A DNA stretch of 64,000 nucleotides from Paraburkholderia sp. (GCF_028283785.1 NZ_JAPWKB010000021.1:106791-170790), one strand, 5' to 3'. Positions 15,228 to 24,911 are shown, counted from the first letter of the stretch. Made by a program: numbers and translations. Notes: generated from the sequence alone by a model not told the origin.

Positions 15228-17317
15228 ACGGCAAACAAAAGTCGCGAACGATACCGCTCAAACCTCTCTATACCCGGGACGATCTTGGCGGCATCGCGCA
15301 TCTCGACAGCATGCCCGGCGAAGCGCCGTTCGTGCGTGGTCCATATGCGTCGATGTACACGGAAAAGCCGTGGACGATCCGGCAATACACGGGCTACGCC
15401 GATGCAACGGATTCCAATCTCGCGTTTCGCACGGCACTGGACAACGGCGCGCAGGGCTTGTCGGTTGCGTTCGATTTGCCGACGCAGCGCGGCTACGATT
15501 CCACCGACGAAGCGGCCCATGCCGACGTCGGCATGGCGGGCGTCGCAATCGACACGGCCGACGATATGGCGCGGCTGTTCGACGGCATTCCGCTCGACCG
15601 CGTGTCGGTTTCGATGACGATGAACGGCGCGGTGTTGCCGGTGCTCGCGGCGTTTATCGTGGCGGCGCAGGAAAGCGGCGTCGCGGCGGACACACTCAGC
15701 GGCACCATCCAGAACGACATTCTGAAAGAGTACGTGGTCCGCAATACGTGGATCTACGCGCCGGAACCGTCGATGCGTATCGTCGCGGATGTCGCCGGTT
15801 ATCTGGCCGAACAGATGCCGCGTTTCAATGCGTTGTCGGTGTCCGGCTATCACTTTCAGGAAGCGGGCGCCGATCCGGTGCTCGAACTTGCGCTGAGCGT
15901 TGCGAATGCGCGCGCGTATGTGACGACGCTCTGCGAGCGCGGTCGAACGGTCGATCAGGTGTGCGCGCAAATCAGTTTCTTCTTTGGCGTCGGCACGGAT
16001 TTCTTCGTCGAAATCGCGAAACTGCGGGCGGCGCGCATCGTGTGGGCGCGTATCGCCGGTGAACTGGGCGCGGTCACGGCCAAAGCCGTCGCGTTGAGAA
16101 TGCACTGCCAGACGTCGGGATGGTCGCTGGGCGCGAAGACGCCGCACAACAATATCGTGCGCACCGCGATCGAGGCGTTGGCGGCGGTGTTCGGCGGCAC
16201 GCAATCCTTGCATACCAACGCATACGACGAGGCGCTTGCATTGCCGGACGCATCGTCCGCGCGACTCGCGCGCGACACGCAACTGATCCTCCAGCACGAA
16301 ATGGGCGTCTGCGATGTCGTCGATCCGTGGGCGGGGTCGTACATGATGGAATCGTTGACCGCCGATATCGTCGCGCGCACGGAAGCGCTGATCGCGGAGA
16401 TCGACGCGCAAGGCGGCGTATTGGCCGTCGTCGAATCCGGTTGGGCACAACGGCGCATCCGCGAGTGCGCGGCGACGACCCAGGCGCAGATCGATTCGGG
16501 AAAGCGCAAGATCGTCGGCGAGAACTGCTTTGAAGATCAGACTTCCGATGCGCCGTCGACGTGTCGCGAAGTGGACAACGCGCACGTTCGCGCGCTTCAG
16601 GCGGGTCGTCTCGACGATGTGCGTCGCCGCCGAAACGGCACCGCCGTGGTCGCGAGTCTCGAACGGCTGACGGCGTGCGCGCGAAGCGGCGAAGGCAATC
16701 TTCTCGCGGCGACGATCGACTGCATCCGTTTGCGTGCGACGGTCGGCGAATGCACGCAGGCGCTGGAAGTCGTATGGCCACGGTATGTGCCGCCTTCGAC
16801 GCGCGGCGCGGGCCAATACGGCGACGCGCGACATGGCGACCGTGCATGGCGCGATGCGTGCGACGCGCTCGAACTGCTCGCACGTGAACTCGGTCGCCGG
16901 CCGCGCATTCACATCGCGAAGCTCGGACTGGATGGCCACGATCGCGGCGCGAAAGTCGTCGCGACTGCATTGGCCGATGCCGGTTTCGACGTCACCGAAG
17001 GGCAGCTGTTCGAGTCCGTCGCGACGACGGTGACGTCGGCGGTGGCACGGCAAGCGGACGTGATCGGCATATCGACGCTGGCGGGCGGGCATCTATCGCT
17101 GGTGCCGCAGTTGCTTGCCGAACTGGACGCGTGCGATGCGCGCATCGGCGTGATTGTCGGCGGCATCGTTCCGGCGTCGCATGTTCCGGTCTTGCTGGAT
17201 CGCGGCGTGGCGCATGTGTTCGGTCCTGGCACACGGATCGAAACGGTGGTTCACGCGCTGACGGCGCTGATACGTGAGCAGCACCTGTTACGAAGTGTGG
17301 CCGTCGAAGCCGTGTGA
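15224..17317 (+). CDS. Methylmalonyl-CoA mutase, single-chain, cobalamin-dependent
   Basis: 697 residues, near usual size for a mutase large subunit with fused B12 domain. PWTIRQYTGY contains the substrate Tyr, KEYVVRNTW the Arg that binds the methylmalonyl carboxylate, and SGYHFQEAGAD the active-site His; HCQTSGWS and TQSLHTNA are family blocks. Those Tyr and Arg residues are the ones that distinguish methylmalonyl- from isobutyryl-CoA mutases. The C-terminal domain has DGHDRG (cobalamin His), ISTLAGGH and VGGIVP. It interconverts (R)-methylmalonyl-CoA and succinyl-CoA. ATG 15224 overlaps the LnmK-like stop. The linker before the B12 domain looks divergent, and no meaB or epimerase gene is nearby. 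Confidence 0.9.
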   Translation: MNGKQKSRTIPLKPLYTRDDLGGIAHLDSMPGEAPFVRGPYASMYTEKPWTIRQYTGYADATDSNLAFRTALDNGAQGLSVAFDLPTQRGYDSTDEAAHADVGMAGVAIDTADDMARLFDGIPLDRVSVSMTMNGAVLPVLAAFIVAAQESGVAADTLSGTIQNDILKEYVVRNTWIYAPEPSMRIVADVAGYLAEQMPRFNALSVSGYHFQEAGADPVLELALSVANARAYVTTLCERGRTVDQVCAQISFFFGVGTDFFVEIAKLRAARIVWARIAGELGAVTAKAVALRMHCQTSGWSLGAKTPHNNIVRTAIEALAAVFGGTQSLHTNAYDEALALPDASSARLARDTQLILQHEMGVCDVVDPWAGSYMMESLTADIVARTEALIAEIDAQGGVLAVVESGWAQRRIRECAATTQAQIDSGKRKIVGENCFEDQTSDAPSTCREVDNAHVRALQAGRLDDVRRRRNGTAVVASLERLTACARSGEGNLLAATIDCIRLRATVGECTQALEVVWPRYVPPSTRGAGQYGDARHGDRAWRDACDALELLARELGRRPRIHIAKLGLDGHDRGAKVVATALADAGFDVTEGQLFESVATTVTSAVARQADVIGISTLAGGHLSLVPQLLAELDACDARIGVIVGGIVPASHVPVLLDRGVAHVFGPGTRIETVVHALTALIREQHLLRSVAVEAV

Positions 17318-17341
17318 ATGCCTGTGGTATGTCCCGGCCGC

Positions 17342-18034
17342 TCACCACGGCACGACTCTTCCGAGGTAATCCAGGTAATGCAACCCTGAGCGTCCTTCGT
17401 AAGCGTCGATGGTGTTCAACAGGTTCGGGATGCTGTCGTCGATACTCAAACGCGCGCCGGGACCGCCCATGTCGGTGCGTACCCAACCCGGCGCCATCAG
17501 CAATAGCGTGCGGGGATCGTCGGCGTGACGGGCCGCAAAACTGCGCATGAACATGTTCAACGCGGCCTTGCTGCCGCGATAGACCTCGTAATTGCCATTG
17601 ACGTTGTTCGTGACGCTGCCCTGTCCGGACGACATCACGCCAATCGTTCCGCTGGGTTTGACCAGGTCCTGAAACGCCTCGACAACTCGCATCGGGCTGA
17701 GGGAATTCGTCACCATCACGCGGATAAATTCGTCGGTCGATACGTCGGCGATGGTTTCGCGATCGTCGTTCTTGACGCCCGCATTGACGAACAGCAGGTC
17801 CAGCTTCCGGTCCGCCAGCCGCGTGCGTAACGCCGCGACCTGGTCGGGCAGCGTGATATCGACCGTCTCTATCTCCAGTGCGCCGTCCAGCTGGCGGAGC
17901 CTGTCCGTGGACGCCGCCCGTCCGGTGGCGATCACGCGCCAGCCGCGTTTGAGATATGCGTCGGTCATCGCCAGGCCGAGACCGCGAGATGCGCCGATCA
18001 GCAGGACGGTTTTTTGTGAAGTCGAGGTTTGCAT
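17342..18034 (-). CDS. Short-chain dehydrogenase/reductase
   Basis: 230 residues. LLIGASRGLGLAM carries the TGxxxGxG-type cofactor loop (Ile in place of Thr), FVNAGVKND the NAG motif, and EVYRGSKAAL the YxxxK catalytic pair; MAPGWVRTDMGG is the usual post-catalytic segment. This csgA/CsgA-like short form lacks the final family strand region of longer SDRs. The start at 18034 is chosen because an upstream in-frame extension has no protein-like content. It diverges from the LysR gene at 18205, the likely regulator. Substrate unknown. Confidence 0.85.
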   Translation of the reverse strand: MQTSTSQKTVLLIGASRGLGLAMTDAYLKRGWRVIATGRAASTDRLRQLDGALEIETVDITLPDQVAALRTRLADRKLDLLFVNAGVKNDDRETIADVSTDEFIRVMVTNSLSPMRVVEAFQDLVKPSGTIGVMSSGQGSVTNNVNGNYEVYRGSKAALNMFMRSFAARHADDPRTLLLMAPGWVRTDMGGPGARLSIDDSIPNLLNTIDAYEGRSGLHYLDYLGRVVPW

Positions 18035-18204
18035 GGGATCTGTTCCGATAAATGACGCAGCGAACGCAGCGTGGAAATAACGCGCGTGATGAGCGGGACG
18101 GTCCAGGCAATATAGCCACGCGTGGGACAGGGCGGAAGACGCCGCCGCTGCATTGATAACCTGCACCGGACGCCTCGTCCCGATTGGCGATGTTAGGATC
18201 GGGC

Positions 18205-19152
18205 ATGTCCGAACCCGATCTGAATCTGCTGATTGCGCTGGATACGCTGCTTGCCGATGGAAGCGTGGCGGGCGCTGCGCGTCGACTGGGGCTGAGTGCG
18301 TCGGCGATGAGCCGAACGCTGACCCGGCTGCGTGCCGCGACCGGCGACCCGTTGCTGGTGCGCGCCGGACGCAATATGGTCCTGACGCCCTATGCCGAAG
18401 CTATCCGTGAGCGCACTCACACCGCGGTTCATGACGCGCGCGCCGTGCTTCGACCTTCCGGCACGGAGCCCGATTTCCCGACGTTGCGCCGAAGCTTCAC
18501 GATTCGCGCGAACGACGGCTTTGTCGAAGCATTCGGCGCGTCGCTGATCGCGGCGGCAACCGAGGTGGCACCGCACGTCCGTTTGCGTTTCGCGCCGAAA
18601 CTGGAGAAAACCGCCACGCATCTGCGAGACGGATCGGCGGATCTGGAAATTGGCGTGGCGTCGGAAATGGGCCCGGAGGTGCGCCTTCAGTTGCTGTTCC
18701 GGGACCGGTTCGTCGGGGTGGTCAGAAAGGGCCATCCGCTGGAACGCGACGGCGCTGTCACCGCTGAACGCTACGTTGCGTTCGGCCATGTCGTCGCGTC
18801 GCGACGGGAACGCGCGAGCGGGCCGGTCGATGAAGCGTTGGCGGCGTCAGGTCTCGAACGCACCATCGTCGCCGTGGTGCCGGGTTTTCCGGCCGCGCTC
18901 GCTATCGCGCGCGCGTCGGATCTGATCGCACTCGTGCCCGCATCGTTTCTGGGCCTTCATGCAACGCCGCAAGCCGACGACGCGTGCGTCACGACGTTCG
19001 CTTTCGAGCTCCCCGTGGCGACGGCGCAGATATCGGTCTCGCAGATGTGGCATCCGCGTCTGGAAGTGGACCCGGTGCATCGCTGGTTGCGGCAGCTGGT
19101 GCTGTCGGTGTGTCGTCGGCAGATGCCGCTTGGAACGTCCGTAGCAAGCTGA
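18205..19152 (+). CDS. LysR-family transcriptional regulator
   Basis: 315 residues. Helix-turn-helix at about 18-37 (GSVAGAARRLGLSASAMSRT), followed by LRAATGDPLLVRAGRNMVLTPYA, which is NodD/PcpR-like rather than the usual E-x-x-LG-x-xLF form; the rest is a type 2 periplasmic-binding-like effector domain. ATG 18205 is preceded by AGGA at seven bases; ATG at 18190 and TTG at 18184 are alternatives. It faces away from the SDR at 17342 with 170 bp between, the standard arrangement for a LysR regulator and its target. Confidence 0.85.
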   Translation: MSEPDLNLLIALDTLLADGSVAGAARRLGLSASAMSRTLTRLRAATGDPLLVRAGRNMVLTPYAEAIRERTHTAVHDARAVLRPSGTEPDFPTLRRSFTIRANDGFVEAFGASLIAAATEVAPHVRLRFAPKLEKTATHLRDGSADLEIGVASEMGPEVRLQLLFRDRFVGVVRKGHPLERDGAVTAERYVAFGHVVASRRERASGPVDEALAASGLERTIVAVVPGFPAALAIARASDLIALVPASFLGLHATPQADDACVTTFAFELPVATAQISVSQMWHPRLEVDPVHRWLRQLVLSVCRRQMPLGTSVAS

Positions 19153-19457
19153 CCGTCCAGAGCGAGGGCAATTAAAGCGTCCCGTCCGGCGCGCCATCCG
19201 CACCGCCTCCCATCCGTATTGCACCCATCTGCATTGCCGGGCACGTCGCCGGGATCACGTCTGTTGTCGCCAGATCCTGCGCCGTGCCGCTAACGCGTGT
19301 CGTCGTGTCTGCTGAAAAAAAGTTATCGGCCCAAAAAAATGTGAATAGGCAGATCTTTTTGATGCCCGAATACTCGATTCATCCCAGGCACGAAGCCGAC
19401 ACCGCGACACGGTGCGGCCGACTGCTTGCCCACGGCAATCGCTCTCGCTCGATACCC
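19153..19457. other. Intergenic region between LysR and MHS transporter
   Basis: 305 bases. It contains two A-rich runs (near 19314-19320 and 19333-19339) that may mark the transporter promoter. No gene or strong inverted repeat was recognised. An in-frame ATG at 19362 could extend the transporter by 32 residues. Confidence 0.4.
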
Positions 19458-20759
19458 ATGACCAACCTCACCTTGCCGTCCTCCGCCGACTCCGCTGTGA
19501 GCCCGGTTCGCCGCTCGACGCCTCAATGGCGCACGATCGCCGCATGTTCGATCGGCAACGCGCTCGAGATGTACGACTTCACCGTGTACAGCTTCTTCGC
19601 GATGCTGATCGGCAAGCTGTTCTTCCCGGCCGACAGCGCGTACAGCTCGCTGTTGCTGGCGGTCGGCACGTTCGGCATCGGGTTCGTGATGCGGCCGCTG
19701 GGCGCGCTGGTGATCGGCAGTTTCGCCGACCGGCGCGGCCGCAAGGCAGCAATGACCCTCACGATTTCGCTGATGGTCGCGGGCACGCTGTGCATTGCGT
19801 GCGCGCCGACCTATGCGACGGCGGGCGCGCTCGGCACGTTGGTGATCGTCGCGGGGCGGATTCTGCAGGGCTTTTCGCTCGGTGGCGAAATCGGCGCATC
19901 GACGTCGATGCTGATGGAAGCGGGCAGCTTCGGCAGCCGCGGTTTCCGGATCAGCTGGCAGGGCGCGAGCCAGGGCTGTTCGGCTTTGCTCGGCGCGCTG
20001 ACGGGCGCGGTGCTGTACGCGAGCCTGTCGCCGCTCGCGCTGGAGTCGTGGGGCTGGCGCCTGCCGTTCCTGCTCGGTCTGCTGATCGCGCCGGTGGGGC
20101 TGTATATCCGCGCGCATCTCGACGAAACGCTCGACCACACCGTCGCCGAATCGCATCCGCTGGCGACGCTGTTCTCCGCACACGGCAGCAAGATCGTGCG
20201 CGGCGTGCTGTCGATCGTCGCGGGGACGGTCGGTATGTATCTGATCGTGTTCTTCATGCCGACCTATCTGGTGCGCGTCCTGCATCTGCCGACCTCGCTG
20301 TCGCTGATGGCCGGATGCGTATCGGGCGGCACGATGTTCGTGATGAGCCTCGTCTCCGGACGTCTCGCCGACCGCATCGTGGCACGCAAGCCGATTGCGC
20401 TCACGTCCGTCGCACTCACCGCGTTGCTGGTCTATCCGGCGTTCTGGCTGATCAACGCGTATCCCGGCGTTCCGCTCGCACTGGCGGTGACGGCGATCCT
20501 GACGGCGATCAGCAGTCTGGGCGGCGCGTCGCTGTTGCTGCTGCTGATGGAGATGTTCCCGGCCGGCGTGCGTGCAAGCGGCTTGTCGGTGATCTACAGC
20601 ATCGGTGTCGCGCTGTTCGGCGGCTCCGCGCAATTCATCGCGACCTGGCTGCTCGGCAAGACCGGCAACCCGCTGTCGCTTGCGATCTACATGTTCGCGT
20701 GCGGCGTGGTCGCCTTCTGCGCGATCGCAAGTCTGCCCGAGCGCGGCAGACGCGCCTGA
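19458..20759 (+). CDS. MFS transporter, metabolite:H+ symporter (MHS) type
   Basis: 433 residues with twelve predicted membrane segments. IGNALEMYDFTVYSFFA near the N-terminus, RPLGALVIGSFADRRGRKAAM (the MFS loop 2-3 motif) and GRILQGFSLGGEIGASTSML are the signatures of the MHS subfamily (citrate, alpha-ketoglutarate, proline/betaine symporters). It should import a carboxylate or amino-acid-like compound. The start at 19458 places about 30 soluble residues before helix 1, as usual; the ribosome site is weak, so 19362 or 19284 are possible starts. Followed by a porin and an amidohydrolase, suggesting a three-step uptake and cleavage route. Confidence 0.85.
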   Translation: MTNLTLPSSADSAVSPVRRSTPQWRTIAACSIGNALEMYDFTVYSFFAMLIGKLFFPADSAYSSLLLAVGTFGIGFVMRPLGALVIGSFADRRGRKAAMTLTISLMVAGTLCIACAPTYATAGALGTLVIVAGRILQGFSLGGEIGASTSMLMEAGSFGSRGFRISWQGASQGCSALLGALTGAVLYASLSPLALESWGWRLPFLLGLLIAPVGLYIRAHLDETLDHTVAESHPLATLFSAHGSKIVRGVLSIVAGTVGMYLIVFFMPTYLVRVLHLPTSLSLMAGCVSGGTMFVMSLVSGRLADRIVARKPIALTSVALTALLVYPAFWLINAYPGVPLALAVTAILTAISSLGGASLLLLLMEMFPAGVRASGLSVIYSIGVALFGGSAQFIATWLLGKTGNPLSLAIYMFACGVVAFCAIASLPERGRRA

Positions 20760-20925
20760 TCGCGCGGCGGACGGCAACGACGCCGTTGCATCGGTCCGGC
20801 GCTGTGTCCTGATTTTTCCAACAACACGAAGTGAATCGACATCGCGTCGGCGCGATGGGCGAGAGGACGGTTCGCGCCGTTGTCCCGACGGTTCACGACA
20901 CGACATACGCAAGCGGAGATCGGTA

Positions 20926-22098
20926 ATGAAGACGTGGAAGTGGCATGCGCTATTCGTTGCACTATGCGTCGGCGCGCCTGGCGGCGCCTACGCGGACATC
21001 ACGCAGATGCAGTCGATGTACGGTTACTGGGGCGGCGGACTGGGCCCGCAAACGCTGGGCGTCGCGCCGCAACGCAGCTTCGTGACGCTGTACGGCACGA
21101 TCGACACCGGCCTCAACTATACGAAGGCCGGTCCCGACACGATCGAGCGCGTGCAGTCGGGCGGCGCATTGACATCGAAGTTCGGCTTCTACGGGCAGGA
21201 ATATATCGGCGATCAGTGGACGGTGCTGTTCCGCCTCGAAAACGGCTTTCTGTCCAATCGCGGCGCGGCGCAGGATTCGACCTCGCTGTTCAATCGCGCG
21301 TCGTATGTTGGGATGCAAAACCCGCACTACGGCGAACTGCTCGCGGGACGTCAGTACACGTCGGCCGGTGCGGCCGCGCTGGGCGCCGATCCGTTTCTCG
21401 GTGTCGCGCATGAATCCGTCTACACGTATTTTCTCGGCACATCGGATCTCGGTGTCGGCGCGAGCAGCGACGCGCTTGGCCGCCTGCCGAACACGTTGCG
21501 CTATATCTCGCCGCGCTTCGGGCCGTTCGGCATCGATGTGAGCTATTCGTTCAAGGGCGACCAGACCGTCGGGCCCGCCGTCCACCAGCGTTCGGCGATG
21601 GTGTCTTACGCGGACGGCCGCACCAGCGTGACGCTCGCGTTCGGCCAGAGCTGGTGCGATCCGTCGATGAGCGGCAGTTGCGCCAGCAGCACCAGCACCG
21701 TCGCGCCGACGCAGCGCACCGACACGTATCTCTCCAGCGTGATGGTCGATGTGGGCCCGTTCGTCGCGCAGGGTGCGTATATCCGCTACGTGCCAAAGAT
21801 GGCAGGCAACGCGATTGCCAGTCTCTACCTGATCGGGATGCAGAAGTGGCTCGGCGTCGATCTGTTGCGCGCGACGGCGGCGTTTCGCGATACCAGCATC
21901 TCGGGCAACTACGCGTACGGCTCGACGCTCGGCATCGATCACTTCCTGTCGAAGCGCACATCGCTGTACGGCCGCGTCGGCTTGATGCGCAACGGCCCGC
22001 ATTCGAGCGTCACCTACAACTACGACAGCGGATCGCCCGCGCCCGCAGCCGGACGGACCGTGACGAGCGTCACGCTCGGCGTCAACCATCAATTCTGA
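20926..22098 (+). CDS. Outer-membrane general porin
   Basis: 390 residues. A signal peptide ends at GGAYA, but the first porin strand (SFVTLYGTIDTGLNYT) begins about 30 residues later than usual; the extra segment ITQMQSMYGYWGGGLGPQTLG is rich in Gly and aromatic residues. GQEYIGDQWTVLFRLENGF, NRASYVGMQNPHYGELLAGRQYT and a terminal ...VTLGVNHQF complete the porin pattern. ATG 20926 follows GCGGAGA. It lies between the MHS transporter and the amidohydrolase, so probably admits their substrate across the outer membrane. Confidence 0.88.
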   Translation: MKTWKWHALFVALCVGAPGGAYADITQMQSMYGYWGGGLGPQTLGVAPQRSFVTLYGTIDTGLNYTKAGPDTIERVQSGGALTSKFGFYGQEYIGDQWTVLFRLENGFLSNRGAAQDSTSLFNRASYVGMQNPHYGELLAGRQYTSAGAAALGADPFLGVAHESVYTYFLGTSDLGVGASSDALGRLPNTLRYISPRFGPFGIDVSYSFKGDQTVGPAVHQRSAMVSYADGRTSVTLAFGQSWCDPSMSGSCASSTSTVAPTQRTDTYLSSVMVDVGPFVAQGAYIRYVPKMAGNAIASLYLIGMQKWLGVDLLRATAAFRDTSISGNYAYGSTLGIDHFLSKRTSLYGRVGLMRNGPHSSVTYNYDSGSPAPAAGRTVTSVTLGVNHQF

Positions 22099-22148
22099 TG
22101 CGCGTGCGTCGCGCATCCTTTTTTGCCACCCTGACTGAGGAGCATATT

Positions 22149-23576
22149 GTGTCGATCGACATGGTTCAAGACTTCATCGAAAGCAGCAAGGACAAGTACA
22201 TACAGCTGTCCGACGATATCTGGCAATACGCCGAACTGGGTTACACCGAACAGAAATCCGCGGCCGCGCATATTGCGTTTCTGAAGTCGGCGGGCTTTAC
22301 CGTACGCGAAGGCGTCGCCGGCATTCCGACGGCGTTCGTCGCGGAAGCGGGCTCGGGCGGCCCGGTGATCGGCATACTCGGCGAGTTCGATGCGTTGTCC
22401 GGGCTGACCCAGGAAAGCCTCGCGATCAGTTGCTGCCCGTCGAGCGAGATCGTCAACGGTAACGGTCACGGCTGCGGTCACCATCTGCTCGGCACGAGCG
22501 CGCATCTGGCGGCCGTCGCCGTCAAGAATGCGCTGGAGCGCAACGGCCTCGAAGGTACGGTGCGCTTTTACGGCTGTCCGGCCGAAGAGGGTGGCTGGGG
22601 CAAGACCTTCATGACGCGCGAAGGCCTGTTCGACGACGTATCGGCCGCGATCACGTGGCACCCCGGCGTCGCCAACACGATCATGAACATCGAGAGTCTC
22701 GCGGTCAAACAGGCGTATTTCCGCTTCAAGGGCGTCGCCGCGCATGCGGGCGCGTCGCCGCATCTCGGCCGCAGTGCGCTCGACGCACTCGAACTGATGA
22801 ACATCGGCACGAACTTTCTGCGCGAGCACATGATTCCGGACGCCCGCGTGCACTACGCGATCACCGACGCGGGCGGCGTCGCGCCGAACGTCGTGCAGCC
22901 GAATGCAGCGGCCTTGTACATGATCCGCGCGCCGCGCAATCGCGATGCACAGGAACTGTACGAACGCGTCTGCAACATCGCGCGAGGCGCGGCGATGATG
23001 ACCGATTGCGAACTGGAGATCGAGGTTCATTCGGCGTGCTCGAACCTGATCCGCAATACGACGCTGAACGAACTGATGCATGCAAAACTGAAGGAATTCG
23101 GCGCGCCGAAGTACGACAGTGCCGAGCTGGAATTCGCGGAGTCGATCCATCGCACGACGCGTCCGGACGAGATCGAGATGTCGGGGCGGATGCTGGCCGC
23201 GGCGTGGCGTCAACCGAAGGCGCTGTTCGACGGCATCGACGCGCTCGACAACGACCGGCCGTCGAAGATGGGCGGCTCGACGGACGTCGCCGACGTCAGT
23301 TGGGTCACGCCGACGGTGCAGTGCATGACCGCGTGCTTTGCATTCGGCACGTCGCCGCATTCGTGGCAGTGGGTCGCGCAGGGCAAGAGCGCCATCGCGC
23401 ACAAGGGCATGGTGCTCGCGGCGAAGACGATGGCGGCCACCGCGCTGGAGTTGTACACGAATCCGCTGCTGCTCGCGGCGGCGCGCACGGAGCTGGCGGA
23501 GCGCCTCGCGGAAGAGCCGTATGTGTGTCCGATTCCGGAGGGCGTGAAGCCACCGCTGCCGAAGTCGGCGGCCTGA
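22149..23576 (+). CDS. M20-family amidohydrolase (AbgB-like)
   Basis: 475 residues. ILGEFDALSG, NGNGHGCGHHLLG and YGCPAEEGGWGKTFM contain the metal ligands (Asp, His, Glu) of M20 peptidases/amidohydrolases; the dimerisation domain begins near VKQAYFRFKGVAAHAGASPH. The overall pattern is that of AbgB, the catalytic subunit that cleaves p-aminobenzoyl-glutamate, and related N-acyl-amino-acid hydrolases. I start at GTG 22149, seven bases after TGAGGAG; ATG 22161 is the alternative. A LysR gene of AbgR type follows on the same strand. No AbgA partner is present, so the substrate may be a different N-acylated amino acid. Confidence 0.85.
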   Translation: MSIDMVQDFIESSKDKYIQLSDDIWQYAELGYTEQKSAAAHIAFLKSAGFTVREGVAGIPTAFVAEAGSGGPVIGILGEFDALSGLTQESLAISCCPSSEIVNGNGHGCGHHLLGTSAHLAAVAVKNALERNGLEGTVRFYGCPAEEGGWGKTFMTREGLFDDVSAAITWHPGVANTIMNIESLAVKQAYFRFKGVAAHAGASPHLGRSALDALELMNIGTNFLREHMIPDARVHYAITDAGGVAPNVVQPNAAALYMIRAPRNRDAQELYERVCNIARGAAMMTDCELEIEVHSACSNLIRNTTLNELMHAKLKEFGAPKYDSAELEFAESIHRTTRPDEIEMSGRMLAAAWRQPKALFDGIDALDNDRPSKMGGSTDVADVSWVTPTVQCMTACFAFGTSPHSWQWVAQGKSAIAHKGMVLAAKTMAATALELYTNPLLLAAARTELAERLAEEPYVCPIPEGVKPPLPKSAA

Positions 23577-23647
23577 CGGTCGCACGCGCCCGGATCGATT
23601 TTTGTCCCGCTAAGCTATGTTCCTGACCGACACGATCTGGGAGCCCT

Positions 23648-24607
23648 GTGAAGCTGAGACAACTCGAAGCGCTGCGGGCGGTTGCCGAAGCCGGCAGCCT
23701 TCATGAAGCGGGCCGCCGTCTGTTCCTGACGCAGCCCGCGATCAGCCGGTCCATCAGGGAACTGGAGGTCGAGCTGGGCATGCAGTTGCTGACCCGGTCG
23801 GCGAACGGCGCGACGTTGACGCCGTTCGCGCATCACATGCTCAAACGGGTGCTGGTCGTGCAGCGTGAAGTCGGGCGCATCGTCGAAGACGCGCAGACCG
23901 CGCGCGGCGAACTGGGCGGCCAGCTGACGCTCGCCGTCACGCCGCCTGCGTCGACGCGGGCGCTTGCCGACTCGCTGATCGAGCTGACCGTCGCGCGGCC
24001 GGCGGTGAAGTTGCAGGTGATCGAGTGGCGTGGCGAGAACATCGCGGACGGACTGCGCAACGGCACGATCGACGTTGCGATTTTCACGCAATACGGCGAG
24101 CCGAAGAATGCCGCGTTCGAGTGGCAGCGTTTGTACGAACTCGATGTGCAACTGACGATTGCCGCGTCGTATCAGGGCAGTGACCGGCTGTCGGTCGAGC
24201 AGATTCATACGTTGCCGTGGCTGTTGCTCGATTCGCCGGACGACGAGTCGAGCTTTGTCGCGACGCTGTTCGGCGAGTACGGACTGCCGCTGCCCGCACG
24301 AACGATGCGGTGTTCCGCGATGAATCTCTACCTCGATCTGGCGATGCAGATGGAAGCGGTGTCGGTGTTTACATCGCTGGCGATGCCGCTGTTGTCGCAA
24401 CGTGCGGCGGCGGGCGAGATCAGGTTGCTGAGTCTGGTCGAGCCGCCGCCGCGGGTCGGGATGTACCTCGCTTATGCGAGTGAGGCGTTGTTGACGGCGA
24501 CGGCGAGGGATTTTATCGGGCGGTTGCGGGGGAAGCTCGAGGATGGGGTGGAAGGGCGGTTGCCTGCGGGGATGCGGTATAGCGATACGGGGAAGGGGGG
24601 ACGGTAG
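23648..24607 (+). CDS. LysR-family regulator, AbgR-like
   Basis: 319 residues from a GTG start preceded by CTGGGAG. The N-terminus MKLRQLEALRAVAEAGSLHEAGRRLFLTQPAISRSIRELE is a canonical LysR winged helix (HTH about 18-37). The effector domain follows. It lies 71 bp downstream of the AbgB-like amidohydrolase and on the same strand, so it probably controls the transporter-porin-amidohydrolase group. The last 100 bases of the gene and the following bases are markedly G-rich on the plus strand. Confidence 0.85.
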   Translation: MKLRQLEALRAVAEAGSLHEAGRRLFLTQPAISRSIRELEVELGMQLLTRSANGATLTPFAHHMLKRVLVVQREVGRIVEDAQTARGELGGQLTLAVTPPASTRALADSLIELTVARPAVKLQVIEWRGENIADGLRNGTIDVAIFTQYGEPKNAAFEWQRLYELDVQLTIAASYQGSDRLSVEQIHTLPWLLLDSPDDESSFVATLFGEYGLPLPARTMRCSAMNLYLDLAMQMEAVSVFTSLAMPLLSQRAAAGEIRLLSLVEPPPRVGMYLAYASEALLTATARDFIGRLRGKLEDGVEGRLPAGMRYSDTGKGGR

Positions 24608-24911
24608 GGGAGTATTGGGGAAGAAATCAAAGACCGGGCGAGAGATTCTGGCGAGCAGCGTCAGCAGCCTGCAACGCGGCACGGTGAGCGGCGACGCGCC
24701 GTGTACAACAAACGTCGAGCAATGCCTGGCTGCGACGCTTGGACGTCACGCCCGATGCATTGCTACGGGCGAAAGCAGCGGTGCTGGACTCACCAACGCT
24801 ACCAGATGAGACTTGAAGGGGGGCCGTCGCTGCGATGTGATCTTTTCAACTACATGATTGGATCTACGATCAAGCACAACGCGATCCCCCATCGCCCATC
24901 CAGGAATCCCC
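24608..24911. other. Intergenic region, nothing recognised
   Basis: 304 bases between two convergent genes. Several short reading frames exist on both strands but none has a ribosome site or resembles a known protein. No hairpin with a U tract was seen. The left edge is very G-rich. Confidence 0.5.

Noticed and set aside
15146..17092. A 648-codon minus-strand frame opposite the mutase
   Set aside because: Antisense artefact; the plus-strand mutase has all active-site motifs.
19323..20912. A 529-codon minus-strand frame opposite the MHS transporter
   Set aside because: Translation is Gln/Arg/His-rich without hydrophobic or domain structure.
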